Shown: positions 46,632 to 55,850 of the stretch, piece after piece
Position numbering within the stretch: position 1 is the first letter of the stretch
Layout of the letters: the number at the start of each line of letters is the position of its first letter
NCBI RefSeq assembly: GCF_913777145.1
Contig: NZ_CAJYPS010000012.1
Location: forward strand, 1-64,000
DNA from: an uncultured Roseateles sp.
GTDB lineage: Bacteria; Pseudomonadota; Gammaproteobacteria; Burkholderiales; Burkholderiaceae_C
DNA: 64,000 nt
Reading direction: 5' to 3'
Position numbers and translations under genes: made by a program
The notes under the pieces: model-generated
Database searches by the model: none
Told to the model about the DNA's origin: nothing
The model's input: the letters and a program-made list of their open reading frames with translations, nothing else

Positions 46632-47393
46632 ATGCGCACCCTCGCCCAAACCGCCCTCACCCTCGCGCTGCTGGCCGGCACCCTCGGCGCCCAGGCCCAG
46701 AGCCACAACGCTGTGGTGGACTTCTCCAACGGCACCCAGGGCTGGGAAGGCCACTGGGACGGCCTCTACTCCAACATCGACACCAGCCTGGGCAACCCGG
46801 TCTACCGCACGCAGTTCACGACGCACAACATCACCTTCGTGAACAGCAGCAACGCCGCTTTCACGGGCGATTTCTCGCAGGGCGGATCGCTCAGCTTCGG
46901 CATCGACATCAACGTGCTGGAGATGCGCACTCCCGGCGAGGAGCTGACGGTGCCGCCGGAGCGCGACCTGATACTGGAACTGCGCGACTACGACCGCGCC
47001 GTCGATGGCATGCCGTACTCGGCGGTCTGGATCAACCTGGGCAGCCTCACCATCGGGCAGGGCTGGCAGCACATGAGCGCCACCATCGCCAACCCGCTGT
47101 CCAGCACGCTGCAACCGGGCTGGCATGGTCTGGGCGCCTTCGACCCCGAGACCGGCGAGGACGTGCTGCCCGAGGGCGTGAGCTTTGCCGACATCCTCAA
47201 GGGCGTGGACCAGATCGCCTTCACGACGGCCAAGCCGGGCTGGGCCTACAACCCCATCAGCTTCGACGTGATGGTGGACAACATCTCCGTCAGCGCCGTG
47301 CCCGAGCCGGCCACGCTGCTGTTGCAGGCACTGGGCCTGGCCACGCTGGCCGGCGTGGCACGTCGGCGTCGTCAGGCCGCACCTCAGGCCTGA
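46632..47393 (+). CDS. PEP-CTERM protein, beta-rich, unknown role
   Basis: The 253-residue protein has a signal peptide ending LGAQAQS. A beta-sandwich-like body follows with VVDFSNGTQGWEGHWDG, FTTHNITFVNSSN and LILELRDYDRAVDGMPYSAVWINLG, then MVDNISVSAVPEPATLLLQALGL and the RRRRQ tail of the PEP-CTERM anchor. It resembles extracellular carbohydrate-binding modules in style but no family is recognised. It is the third PEP-CTERM protein in 22 kb, so an exosortase and exopolysaccharide locus should exist elsewhere in the genome. Confidence 0.85.
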   Translation: MRTLAQTALTLALLAGTLGAQAQSHNAVVDFSNGTQGWEGHWDGLYSNIDTSLGNPVYRTQFTTHNITFVNSSNAAFTGDFSQGGSLSFGIDINVLEMRTPGEELTVPPERDLILELRDYDRAVDGMPYSAVWINLGSLTIGQGWQHMSATIANPLSSTLQPGWHGLGAFDPETGEDVLPEGVSFADILKGVDQIAFTTAKPGWAYNPISFDVMVDNISVSAVPEPATLLLQALGLATLAGVARRRRQAAPQA

Positions 47394-47397
47394 AGCC

Positions 47398-49884
47398 TCA
47401 GGGCGGCAGCGCGTCGCGCTCCTCCGGCCAGGGGCCCAGCGGCTCGCCCATCTCGTCCGCCGCTGGCCCTCCCGCCTCCCAGGGCCCGGGCCGGTCGCGC
47501 CAGTAGCGCGGCTGGCGCGGGCGCTCGCAGCCCTGCACGCCGGGTTCGGCCGGCGTCTGCCAGCGCCAGGCGCCGCAGGCCGGGCTGGCCAGCACCGTGA
47601 TGCCGGCCGCCTGGTAACGCGCCAGCACCGTCAGCGCCGGATGGCCATAGCGGTTGCGGTAGCCCGCCTGCACCAGCGCCAGCCGTGGTGCAGCCGCGTC
47701 CAGCAGGTCCTTGCTGGATGAGCTGCGGCTGCCGTGATGCGGTACCAGCAGCCAGTCGGCCCGCAGGTCCGGCTCGCGCTGGCGCAGCGCCAGCTCCTGC
47801 ACCGCGGGCAGATCGCCCAGCAGCAGCGCGCGCTGCCCCGACGCCGAGCGCACGCTCAGCACGCAGGACAGCGCATTGGGCTCGCGCAGCCGGCCGTAAT
47901 CCTTGGCCAGCGGATGCAGCAACTCGAACACCACGCCGTCCCACTGCCAGCGCTGGCCGGCCTCGCAGCGCTGCGCGACAGCGGCCAGACGCAGCAGCGG
48001 GTGGCCGGGCTCCAGCGAACTCAGCAGCCCGCCCACGGCCAGCCCGCGCAACAGCGCGGCCGCGCCACCGACGTGATCGCTGTCGCGATGGCTCAGCACC
48101 AGCAGGTCCAGCCGCGGCTGGCCCAGGCGGCGCAGCAGCGGCAGCAGCACCCGCTCGCCGGCATCTGCTCCGGGCGCATAGACCGGCCCGGCATCGAACA
48201 GCAGCGCATGGCCGGCGGTGCGCACCAGCACCGCATTGCCCTGGCCGATGTCGGGCGCCAGCAGCTCGAACTCGCCCGGCGGCGGCCGCGCCACCACCGG
48301 CCACAACAGCGGCACCAGCATCAACAGGCCTGCACCACGCAGCCGCCAGGGCAGGCGCAGCGACAGCAGCAGCGCCCCCAACAGGGCCAGGCCTTGCGCC
48401 CACGGCGGTGCGGCCGGCGGCCACCACACCGCCTGCGGCCAGACCGCCAGCAGTTGCAGCCAGTCCATCAGCACCGACACCAGCGCGCCGGCCAGACTCC
48501 ACAGCGGCGTCCACAACGCGCCCAGCAGCGCCAGCGGCGTGATCACAAAGCTCACCAGCGGGATGGCCAGCAGATTGGCCAGCAGCCCCACCAGCGACCA
48601 CTGGCCGAAGCAGATCAGGCTCAGCGGCGCCAGACCCAGCGTGGCCACCAGCTGGGTGCGCAGGCCCGCCCGCAGCTGATCGCGCCAGCCCTGGGCGGGC
48701 GGCTCGCCGCCGGCCATCAGCAGCGCCACCGCGCCGAAGGACAGCCAGAAGCCCGCCTGCAGCAGTGCCCAGGGGTCGGCCACGGTCACCACCAGCGCCG
48801 CCGCGCCCAGCACCAGCGGCCAGGGCCAGCGCAGGCCCAGGCTGCGCAGCAGCGCCACCGCCACCAGCATCCAGACGGTGCGCTGCGCCGGCACGCCCCA
48901 GCCCGAAAACGCTGCATAGGCCCAGGCCGCCGCCACGCCGCCCCAGCGTGCCGCCCACGGCGCCGGGCAGTGCAGGCACAGCGCCGGCGCGAGCCGCCAG
49001 ACCCGGGCGATCAGGCCGCCGGCCAGCCAGGCGAACAGCGTCACATGCAGGCCGCTGACGCTCAGCAAATGGGCCACGCCGGTGTCGCGGAACAGCGCCC
49101 AGTCCGCCGGCGTGATCGCCGCCTGGTCGCCCAGGCTCAGCGCGGCCAGCACGCCGGCCCGCGTGGGCTCGGCCACATGGGCGGCGATGGCGGCACGCAG
49201 GCGCTGCCGAGCCGCATCCAGCCCCCACCAGGGTTCGACCGACAGGCGCTGGGCCTGGCCCGGCCGCACCACGCCAGTGGCGCGCAAGCCCTGCTCGAAC
49301 AGCCACAGCTCGCCGTCAAAGCCGCCCGGGTTGACCAGCCCATGGGCCCGCTTCAGACGCACAACCAGGCGCCAGCGCTCGCCCGCGGTGGGCGCCGGCC
49401 CGTCGTAGACCGCCAGCAGCAGCCGCGCCGGCACGGCAGGCGCCAGGCCCGGGCCGGCGGGTTCGCGCCCTTCCACCTCGAACTCGAAGCGCCAGCCGCT
49501 GCGCCCGCCCAGGCCGCTCACCGTCACCGGCAGCGAATCCACCCGGCCGCTGAGCACGAGATCCCGTCCCTCCCACGCCGGCGCCAGCTCCTCGGCCAGC
49601 CGCAGCTGCGCACGCCAGCCCGCCTGCGCGAAGGCCAGCAGGCCCAGGGACAAGGCCAGCAGCACAACGCCCGCCCGCGGTCGGGTGCGCGCCATCAGCC
49701 AAGCGCTCGCGGCCAGCAACAGCAGAGCGCTCGCCCCCAACGCCATCAGGGCCGCGCCGCTCGGCAGCTCGGCCTGCTGATGCAGCCACGCCAGACCCGC
49801 CAGCCAGGCCAGCACCGGCACGCAGGCCCAAGCGGCCCACGCGGGTCGTCCACGCGTCGCGTCCTCGCCCACGGCCATCCCCAT
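47398..49884 (-). CDS. comEC: ComEC/Rec2 DNA-uptake channel
   Basis: This membrane protein carries transforming DNA across the inner membrane. The 828-residue protein has an N-terminal OB-like domain (about 80-190), the competence helices (for example VAHLLSVSGLHVTLFAWLAGG and AFSGWGVPAQRTVWMLVAVAL), and a C-terminal metallo-beta-lactamase-like domain. That domain has LSHRDSDHVGG and LLVPHHGSRSS, with the HxDxDH metal motif. It ends in a Pro/Arg/Trp-rich tail of about 50 residues. ATG 49884 or 49878 are likely starts. It is divergent from the RidA gene. Natural competence is possible but depends on pilus genes not seen here. Confidence 0.92.
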   Translation of the reverse strand: MGMAVGEDATRGRPAWAAWACVPVLAWLAGLAWLHQQAELPSGAALMALGASALLLLAASAWLMARTRPRAGVVLLALSLGLLAFAQAGWRAQLRLAEELAPAWEGRDLVLSGRVDSLPVTVSGLGGRSGWRFEFEVEGREPAGPGLAPAVPARLLLAVYDGPAPTAGERWRLVVRLKRAHGLVNPGGFDGELWLFEQGLRATGVVRPGQAQRLSVEPWWGLDAARQRLRAAIAAHVAEPTRAGVLAALSLGDQAAITPADWALFRDTGVAHLLSVSGLHVTLFAWLAGGLIARVWRLAPALCLHCPAPWAARWGGVAAAWAYAAFSGWGVPAQRTVWMLVAVALLRSLGLRWPWPLVLGAAALVVTVADPWALLQAGFWLSFGAVALLMAGGEPPAQGWRDQLRAGLRTQLVATLGLAPLSLICFGQWSLVGLLANLLAIPLVSFVITPLALLGALWTPLWSLAGALVSVLMDWLQLLAVWPQAVWWPPAAPPWAQGLALLGALLLSLRLPWRLRGAGLLMLVPLLWPVVARPPPGEFELLAPDIGQGNAVLVRTAGHALLFDAGPVYAPGADAGERVLLPLLRRLGQPRLDLLVLSHRDSDHVGGAAALLRGLAVGGLLSSLEPGHPLLRLAAVAQRCEAGQRWQWDGVVFELLHPLAKDYGRLREPNALSCVLSVRSASGQRALLLGDLPAVQELALRQREPDLRADWLLVPHHGSRSSSSKDLLDAAAPRLALVQAGYRNRYGHPALTVLARYQAAGITVLASPACGAWRWQTPAEPGVQGCERPRQPRYWRDRPGPWEAGGPAADEMGEPLGPWPEERDALPP

Positions 49885-49955
49885 TGGCCCCGTGCGGTGC
49901 GGGGCCCAGGTGTAGGATGCCGCGGTTTTTTTGCAGGCGCCATCGCGCATCTCTT

Positions 49956-50423
49956 ATGAGCACTTCTGCGATCCAGGCCAAGCTCGACGAGCTGGGCATC
50001 ACGCTCCCGCCGCTGGCCGTGCCGGCCGCCGCCTACCAACCCTTTGTGCGCAGCGGCAACCTGCTGTTCGTGTCGGGCCACATTGCCAAGAAGGACGGCA
50101 AGCCCTGGGTGGGCCAGCTGGGCCGCGACACCGATACCGCCACCGGCCAGGCCGCGGCGCGTGCGATCGCGATCGACCTGCTGGGCACGCTGCAGGCCGC
50201 CACCGGCGACCTGGGCAAGGTCAAGCGCATCGTGAAGGTGATGAGCCTGGTCAACAGCACGCCCGACTACACCGAGCAGCACCTGGTCACCAACGGCTGC
50301 TCCGAGCTGTTCGCCACCGTGCTGGGCGAAGCCGGCAAGCATGCGCGCAGCGCCTTCGGCGTGGCCCAGATCCCCATGGGCGCCTGCGTCGAGATCGAGC
50401 TGATCGCCGAGATCGCCGACTGA
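49956..50423 (+). CDS. RidA/YjgF-family protein
   Basis: The 155-residue protein matches the RidA family, which hydrolyses reactive enamine/imine intermediates. LLFVSGHIAKKDGKPWVGQLG is the substrate-pocket strand. R and E expected for activity appear in HARSAFGVAQIPMGACVEIELIAEI. It is longer than E. coli RidA (128) and of the YjgF/chorismate-mutase-like subgroup with GCSELFATVLGEAGKHARS. Its stop overlaps the dsbB start (TGATG), so the two are coupled. No amino-acid gene is adjacent to show its target. Confidence 0.9.
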   Translation: MSTSAIQAKLDELGITLPPLAVPAAAYQPFVRSGNLLFVSGHIAKKDGKPWVGQLGRDTDTATGQAAARAIAIDLLGTLQAATGDLGKVKRIVKVMSLVNSTPDYTEQHLVTNGCSELFATVLGEAGKHARSAFGVAQIPMGACVEIELIAEIAD

Positions 50424-50914
50424 TGGCCCTCAACCTCAAGTCGCCCGGCGCCGGCGCCCTGCTGGCGCTGACCGTGCTGAGCTGGGGCGCGGTGGGCGTC
50501 GCGCTGATCGCCCAGCACCAGTTCGGGGTCAAGCCTTGCCCCTGGTGCGTGCTGCAGCGCGGCATCTATCTGCTGATAGGCGGCTTCGCGCTGCTGGGCT
50601 GGCTGGCCCAGGCCAGCCGGCCGCTGCGGCGCGGTGCGCTGGCGCTGGTGCTGCTGCTGTGCGTGGCGGGCATCGCCGCCGCGGTTTATCAGCACGAGGT
50701 GGCCGCGCAGACCGAGAGCTGCGCGATGGGCCTGGCGGACCGCATCCTGGGCGCGCTGGACCTGGAGGAGCGCTGGCCGCCGGTCTTCATGGTGACCGCC
50801 GGCTGCGCCGAGGCCGCCGCCTACCGGCTGCTGGGCCTGCCCTACGAGATCTGGAGTGGTGTGCTGTACGCGCTGCTGGCGCTGCAGGCACTGATCTCGC
50901 TGCGTCGCCGCTGA
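50423..50914 (+). CDS. dsbB: Disulfide bond formation protein B
   Basis: This inner-membrane oxidase re-oxidises DsbA and passes electrons to quinone. The 163-residue protein has four helices, the quinone-proximal pair CPWC (C39, C42) and the second periplasmic pair C100 (ESCAMG) and C128 (AGCAEA). The length is close to normal for the family. It starts within the stop codon of the RidA gene. No dsbA is in the window. Confidence 0.92.
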   Translation: MALNLKSPGAGALLALTVLSWGAVGVALIAQHQFGVKPCPWCVLQRGIYLLIGGFALLGWLAQASRPLRRGALALVLLLCVAGIAAAVYQHEVAAQTESCAMGLADRILGALDLEERWPPVFMVTAGCAEAAAYRLLGLPYEIWSGVLYALLALQALISLRRR

Positions 50915-50927
50915 GGCGCGCTGCGCC

Positions 50928-52718
50928 TCACTCCCCGCGGACCACGCCCTCGCGGCGCGGGTCCGCGCCCCCGACCCAGCCGCCCGGCACGCGCATCAGC
51001 ACCTGCAGACCGCTGGTGAGATCGGTCTCCACCACGCGATGACCGCGCGCACGCAGCGCCGCCAGCCCGTCAGCATCCAGCGTGCCGGGCTCCAGCAGCA
51101 GGCTGCCGCTGTTGAATTCGCCGAAGTTGGGCAGGTCCACCGCCTGCTGCGCGCTCAGGCCCCAGGCCAGCGTGCCGGTCAGCAGCTTGGCGACGTAATG
51201 GATGATGACCGCACCGCCCGGCGAGCCGCCGACCATCAGCAGGCGGCCCTGGCGGTCGAACACCAGCGTGGGTGCCATGCTGGAGCGCGGGCGCTTGCCG
51301 GGCTCCACGCGGTTGGCCACCGGGCGGCCGTCGGCACCGACCGGCGTGAATGAGAAGTCGGTCAGCTGGTTGTTCAGGAAGAAGCCGCCGGCCAGGCCAG
51401 TGCCGCCATCGCTCATCACGCGGCTGCCGAAGGCGGACTCCACGCTGGTGGTCATGGATACCGCATGGCCCTGGGCGTCGACCACGCTGACCTGGCTGGT
51501 GCCGTGCTCGACCTGCTCGGGCTGGGCCGCATAGGCCTGCTTCACGCCGCCCGGTCGCCCGGCGCTGGCGCTGGCCATCGCGCGCTCGCCGATCAGGCGG
51601 CCACGCTCGCGCAGGTAGTCGGGCGCCAGCAGGTTGTGCCAGTCTCCACCGGGCGCGCTGACGAAGGCCGGGTCGGCGACGTATTCGGCCCGGTCCGCAA
51701 AGGCCAGCTTGGCGGCCTCGGCGTACGCATGCAGCCAGTCGGCCCCCAGACCGTGCGCCGCGCGGGCGGCCGGCTGGGTGTCCAGCAGGCCCAGGATCTG
51801 CATCACGGTGAGCTGGCCCGAGCTGGGCGGACCGAAACCGCAAACGCGCCAGTCACGCCAGTCGCTGCACAGCGGCGGGCGCTGCAGCGCGCGGTAGCCG
51901 GCGAGATCGGCCCGCGTGAGCTGGCCCGGGCGGGCCTGGGCCTGCACGCGGCGCACGATGTCCTCGGCCACGGCGCCCTCGTAGAAGGCCTTGACGCCGT
52001 CGCGCGCGACCGCGCGCAGCACCGCCGCATAGGCCGGGTTCTTCAGCACCGTGCCCACCGGCTTGGGTGCGCCGTCCGCGTCGAAGAAGTAGCTCGCGGC
52101 CTGGGGGTCGCGGCGCAGCGCGGCCTCGGCGGCGAACAGGTCGTGCAGGCGCGGGCTGATCGCAAAGCCCTGGGTCGCCAGCCGGATGGCCGGCTCAAAG
52201 AGGCGTGCCCAAGGCAGGCGACCGTGGGCCTGGTGGCCGGCCGCCAGCATGGCCAGCACACCGGGCGTGCCGGTGGACAGGCCGCTCATCACCGCGTCCC
52301 GGAAGGGCAGCGGCCGGCCGTCGGGCTGCAGGAACAGCTCGGGCGTGGCCGCGGCGGGCGCGGTCTCGCGGCCATCCCAGGCCTGCACCTGGCGGCCATC
52401 CCAGTGCAGCAGGAAGGCGCCGCCCGCGATGCCGCTGGACTGCGGCTCCACCAGGCCCAGCACTGCCTGCACCGCCACCACCGCATCGAAGGCCGAGCCG
52501 CCGGCCTTGAGGATCTCGACGCCGGCATCCACCGCCAGCGGGTTGGCGGCCGAGACCGCAAAGCGCCGGGCCGGCGCCTGCAGCTGGTCCTGCTTGGCCG
52601 CGCGCCGGGTGGCGGCCTCGGGCTGGTCCAGCGCCGCGGCCGGGCCCGACAGCGCCAGGCCCAGCAGCGCCACGCTCAGGGAGACGGCGGTCGGCCGCCG
52701 GGTAAGGAGTGCTCGCAT
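50928..52718 (-). CDS. ggt: Gamma-glutamyltransferase
   Basis: This periplasmic enzyme cleaves glutathione and transfers the gamma-glutamyl group. The 596-residue proenzyme has a signal peptide (ending GPAAA), and self-cleaves before T407 in the motif EHGTSQVSVVD, giving large and small subunits. AANPLAVDAGVEILKAGGSAFDAVVAVQ and GFGPPSSGQ in the large part and PRSSMAPTLVF plus GSPGGAVIIHYV in the small part are family blocks. It lies downstream of scoAB on the same strand but a terminator separates them. Confidence 0.95.
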   Translation of the reverse strand: MRALLTRRPTAVSLSVALLGLALSGPAAALDQPEAATRRAAKQDQLQAPARRFAVSAANPLAVDAGVEILKAGGSAFDAVVAVQAVLGLVEPQSSGIAGGAFLLHWDGRQVQAWDGRETAPAAATPELFLQPDGRPLPFRDAVMSGLSTGTPGVLAMLAAGHQAHGRLPWARLFEPAIRLATQGFAISPRLHDLFAAEAALRRDPQAASYFFDADGAPKPVGTVLKNPAYAAVLRAVARDGVKAFYEGAVAEDIVRRVQAQARPGQLTRADLAGYRALQRPPLCSDWRDWRVCGFGPPSSGQLTVMQILGLLDTQPAARAAHGLGADWLHAYAEAAKLAFADRAEYVADPAFVSAPGGDWHNLLAPDYLRERGRLIGERAMASASAGRPGGVKQAYAAQPEQVEHGTSQVSVVDAQGHAVSMTTSVESAFGSRVMSDGGTGLAGGFFLNNQLTDFSFTPVGADGRPVANRVEPGKRPRSSMAPTLVFDRQGRLLMVGGSPGGAVIIHYVAKLLTGTLAWGLSAQQAVDLPNFGEFNSGSLLLEPGTLDADGLAALRARGHRVVETDLTSGLQVLMRVPGGWVGGADPRREGVVRGE

Positions 52719-52750
52719 GGCCGCATCTTAGGCAGAGCCGGTCGGCCCAG

Positions 52751-52774
52751 AAAAAAGCCCCGCCTGAGCGGGGC
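52751..52774 (-). terminator. Rho-independent terminator after scoB
   Basis: On the minus strand, GCCCCGC-TCAG-GCGGGGC is followed by TTTTTT. It lies 46 bp after the scoB stop and separates scoAB from ggt. Confidence 0.88.
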
Positions 52775-52819
52775 CAGGAGCGGGGCCAGGTCTTGCGGGC
52801 CATGACGGCCGGACCGGGC

Positions 52820-53458
52820 TCAGAGCAGCGGCACGCCGGTCTTGCTCTGCGCGAACTCGCGCGTCACGCCCTCGGCCAGCTCGGCGACGCGCAAGCCCTC
52901 AGGGGTCACGTCGAACACGCCCAGGTCGGTGATGATGCGGTCCACCACGCCCACGCCGGTCAGCGGCAGCGTGCAGCTGGGGATGATCTTGAGGTCCTCG
53001 GTGCCATCCTTCTTGCGGGCCACGTGTTCCATCAGCACGATGACGCGCTTCACGCCGGCGACCAGGTCCATCGCGCCGCCCATGCCCTTGACCATCTTGC
53101 CCGGGATCATCCAGTTGGCCAGGTCGCCCTTCTCGCTGACCTGCATCGCGCCCAGGATGGACAGGTTGATCTTGCCGGCGCGGATCATCGCGAAGCTGTC
53201 GTGGCTGCCGAAGATGCTGGAGCCGGGAATGGTGGTGACGGTCTGCTTGCCGGCATTGATGAGGTCGGCGTCGACCTCGTCCTCGGTCGGGAAGGGGCCT
53301 ATGCCCAGCATGCCGTTCTCGCTCTGCAGCCAGACTTCCTTGTCCGCCGGCACATGGTTGGCCACCAGCGTGGGAATGCCGATGCCGAGGTTCACGTAGA
53401 AGCCGTCTTCCAGCTCCTGGGCCGCGCGCGCGGCCATCTGATCTTGGGTCCAGGGCAT
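52820..53458 (-). CDS. scoB: 3-oxoacid CoA-transferase subunit B
   Basis: The beta subunit of succinyl-CoA:acetoacetate CoA-transferase activates acetoacetate for ketone-body or polyhydroxybutyrate breakdown. In its 212 residues the catalytic Glu (E47) lies in the signature [20 protein letters not shown] and [13 protein letters not shown]-type segments are also present (here [14 protein letters not shown]). It begins one base after scoA stops. The reaction can also link butyrate or leucine breakdown to acetoacetyl-CoA. Confidence 0.96.
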   Translation of the reverse strand: MPWTQDQMAARAAQELEDGFYVNLGIGIPTLVANHVPADKEVWLQSENGMLGIGPFPTEDEVDADLINAGKQTVTTIPGSSIFGSHDSFAMIRAGKINLSILGAMQVSEKGDLANWMIPGKMVKGMGGAMDLVAGVKRVIVLMEHVARKKDGTEDLKIIPSCTLPLTGVGVVDRIITDLGVFDVTPEGLRVAELAEGVTREFAQSKTGVPLL

Positions 53459-53459
53459 G

Positions 53460-54167
53460 TCAGGCCTCCTTCTTCGGGGAGAGGGTCATCTTCTCGATGC
53501 GCTTCTCGGGATTCGCGTTCACGACGATGCGGTGCACATAGATGCCCGGCAGGTGGACCGCGTCCGGGTCGATCTCGCCGTTCTCCACCAGGTGCTCCAC
53601 CTCGACGATGGTCAGCTTGCCGGCCATGGCCGCGGCGGGGTTGAAGTTGCGCGCGGTGCGGCGGAACACCAGGTTGCCGCTCTTGTCGGCCTTGTAGGCC
53701 TTGACCAGCGCCACGTCCGGCACCAGCGCCTTCTCTAGGATGTAGGTCTGGCCGTCGAACTCGCGGCTTTCCTTGCCCTCGGCAATCATCGTGCCCACAC
53801 CGGTGCGCACGTAGAAGGCCGGGATGCCGGCGCCACCGGCGCGCATCTTTTCGGCCAGCGTGCCCTGGGGCGTGAATTCCAGCTCCAGCTCACCGGCCAG
53901 GTACTGGCGCTCGAACTCCTTGTTCTCGCCCACGTAGCTGGAGATCATCTTCTTGATCTGACGCGTGATCAGCAGCTGGCCCAGGCCGAAGCCGTCCACG
54001 CCGGCGTTGTTGGAGATCACGGTGAGGTCCTTGACGCCGCTGTCGCGCAGCGCCGCGATCAGCGCCTCCGGGATGCCGCTGAGGCCGAAGCCGCCCACGG
54101 CCAGCATCTGACCGTCCGCCACCACACCGCGCAGCGCTTCCGCTGCGCTGGGGTACACCTTGTTCAT
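53460..54167 (-). CDS. scoA: 3-oxoacid CoA-transferase subunit A
   Basis: The 235-residue alpha subunit of the same transferase has the CoA-binding [20 protein letters not shown] and [16 protein letters not shown] near the start, [23 protein letters not shown] in the middle, and [21 protein letters not shown]. With scoB it forms a two-gene operon closed by a strong terminator. A PAS-LuxR gene is divergent from it, 81 bp between starts, and is the probable regulator. Confidence 0.96.
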   Translation of the reverse strand: MNKVYPSAAEALRGVVADGQMLAVGGFGLSGIPEALIAALRDSGVKDLTVISNNAGVDGFGLGQLLITRQIKKMISSYVGENKEFERQYLAGELELEFTPQGTLAEKMRAGGAGIPAFYVRTGVGTMIAEGKESREFDGQTYILEKALVPDVALVKAYKADKSGNLVFRRTARNFNPAAAMAGKLTIVEVEHLVENGEIDPDAVHLPGIYVHRIVVNANPEKRIEKMTLSPKKEA

Positions 54168-54230
54168 GCGATCGTCTCCTCGCGGATTGAAATGGCCGCA
54201 AGGGTACTATCGCGCCCCGCCCGCCGTCGA

Positions 54231-54248
54231 TTACGCAAATTCGCCTAA
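54231..54248. promoter_or_regulatory. 18-bp imperfect palindrome at PAS-LuxR start
   Basis: TTACGCAAATTCGCCTAA is an imperfect palindrome of the form TTA.GC.AATT.GC.TAA, which ends directly before the GTG of the PAS-LuxR gene. LuxR-type HTH proteins bind sites of this size. It lies 64 bp upstream of the scoA start on the other side, so it could serve both promoters. Confidence 0.5.
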
Positions 54249-54803
54249 GTGGACCCCGTCATCCCGGACTATCGCAGCGCCTTCCAGCAGGCCCCCATCG
54301 GCCTGGTGCTGTCCGCCCAGCGCCAGATCGTCGACTGCAACGAACGCGTGCTGCAGATCTTCGGCGCGCGGCGCGAGCAGTTGCTGGGCCAGAGCTTTGC
54401 GGTGATGTACCCCAGTGCCGCCGAGTTCGAGCGCACCGGCGAACGCATCGTCGCCAGCCTGGCGGCCGACGGCCACTATGCGGATGACCGCGTGATGCGC
54501 CGGCTGGGCGATGGCGGGCTGTTCTGGTGCCATGTCAGCGGCCGCGCGCTGGACCCGGCCGACCCCCATGCCCGCGGCATCTGGAGCTTCGAGGACCTGT
54601 CGGCCCGCCGCCAGATCGCCACCCACCTGACGCCGCGCGAGCGCGAGATCGCCGCGCTGCTGGCCGAGGGCCGCACCAGCAAGCTGATAGGCCGGCACCT
54701 GGGCCTGAGCCCGCGCACGGTGGACGTCTACCGCGCCCGGCTGATGAAGAAATACCAGGCGTCCAGCACGCCCGAACTCATACACAAGCTGTTGAGCGCA
54801 TGA
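54249..54803 (+). CDS. PAS domain LuxR-type transcription factor
   Basis: The 184-residue protein has an N-terminal PAS domain (about 8-115: FQQAPIGLVLSAQRQIVDCNERVLQIFGARREQLLGQS) and a C-terminal LuxR helix-turn-helix (about 125-184: LTPREREIAALLAEGRTSKLIGRHLGLSPRTVDVYRARLMKKY). It is divergent from scoAB, an arrangement I know from other Burkholderiales, and probably activates them. GTG 54249 has no ribosome site, and a palindrome abuts it. The next gene overlaps its stop codon (ATGA). Confidence 0.88.
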   Translation: MDPVIPDYRSAFQQAPIGLVLSAQRQIVDCNERVLQIFGARREQLLGQSFAVMYPSAAEFERTGERIVASLAADGHYADDRVMRRLGDGGLFWCHVSGRALDPADPHARGIWSFEDLSARRQIATHLTPREREIAALLAEGRTSKLIGRHLGLSPRTVDVYRARLMKKYQASSTPELIHKLLSA

Positions 54804-55834
54804 GCGACACCGAACACGCCGCCACCGCGGGCCACGCCCCGCCCTCGCCCTACTGCCTGAACTGCCACTACACGCTGCCGGCTGCCCGGCCGCGCTACTG
54901 CGGGCACTGCGGCCAGGAGACCGACCTGCACCCGCCCTCGGTGCGGGAGATGCTGACCGAGTACGTGGGCCATTACGTGGCCTTCGACGGGCCGCTGTGG
55001 CGCACGCTGTGGGCGCTGGTGATGCTGCCCGGCCACCTGACGCTGGCCTATTTCCATGGCCGGCGCCGGCGCTATGTGCTGCCGCTGCGGGTCTACCTGA
55101 GCGCGAGCTTTCTGTTCTTCGTGGGCTCCCACCTGCTCAGCGGCCACCCGCCCAAGGAGCAGGACGAGCCGGTGTCGCTGGTGCAGCGCGACGATGGTCA
55201 CGGGCAGCCGATACGCGCCGCGCGCCCGGATGCCCGCGCGTCGGCGGCCGAGGCGCTGGCGCAGGCCGAGCGCGAGGCCCAGGCTCAGGGCGTCAAGCTG
55301 CCCGGGGCCGTGCTGAAGGCGGCCGCCGGTGCCGCCTCCGGGGCTGCATCAGCGCCTCCCCCGGAGGGTCTGTCCACCGACTGCGACCTGGACCACGTGA
55401 ACGACCACTGCTCCGGCGCCGAGCGCTGGCTGGCCCGGGTGATAGAGAAGGCTCAGTCCATGAACCGGGCGCAGTGGGAGGCCAAGCTGTGGGCGGTCGC
55501 GCCCTACGGCATGCTGGCGATCCAGCCTTTCTTCGCGACCCTGCTGCTGCTGATGTTTGCGGGCAGCGGCCGTCGCTATGCGGAGCACTTCGTGTTCTCG
55601 CTGCACAGCCACAGCCTGTGGTTCCTGGCACTGCTGGCGGCGAACGCGGGACTGCCCAACGGCCTGTTGACGCTAGGGGTGTTCTGGCACGGCACGCTGG
55701 CGCTGCGCCGGGTCTACGGGCTGAGCCGAGCCGGCGCCATCTGGCGCGGCCTGCTGCTGAGCGTCGGCTACTTCGTGCTGCTGATACTGGCGCTGCTGAT
55801 CGGCCTGCTGGGCATCGCGATGATGGCGCACTGA
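54800..55834 (+). CDS. DUF3667 membrane protein with zinc-ribbon start
   Basis: The 344-residue protein begins with two CxxC pairs (CLNCHYTLP and CGHCGQE), a zinc-ribbon. VREMLTEYVGHYVAFDGPLWRTLWALVMLPG follows, which is the DUF3667 pattern. Then come a hydrophobic segment (YLSASFLFFVGSHLL), a long Ala/Gln-rich linker and four or more C-terminal helices. The function is unknown. It overlaps the PAS-LuxR gene by four bases, so it is co-translated with it. The linker (about 115-190) looks disordered. Confidence 0.85.
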   Translation: MSDTEHAATAGHAPPSPYCLNCHYTLPAARPRYCGHCGQETDLHPPSVREMLTEYVGHYVAFDGPLWRTLWALVMLPGHLTLAYFHGRRRRYVLPLRVYLSASFLFFVGSHLLSGHPPKEQDEPVSLVQRDDGHGQPIRAARPDARASAAEALAQAEREAQAQGVKLPGAVLKAAAGAASGAASAPPPEGLSTDCDLDHVNDHCSGAERWLARVIEKAQSMNRAQWEAKLWAVAPYGMLAIQPFFATLLLLMFAGSGRRYAEHFVFSLHSHSLWFLALLAANAGLPNGLLTLGVFWHGTLALRRVYGLSRAGAIWRGLLLSVGYFVLLILALLIGLLGIAMMAH

Positions 55835-55850
55835 GGCGCCACCCGGCGTG

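Noticed and set aside
47734-49959. Plus-strand frame of 741 residues opposite comEC
   Set aside because: Gln/Arg/His-rich shadow. The minus strand has the ComEC helices and the metallo-beta-lactamase motifs.
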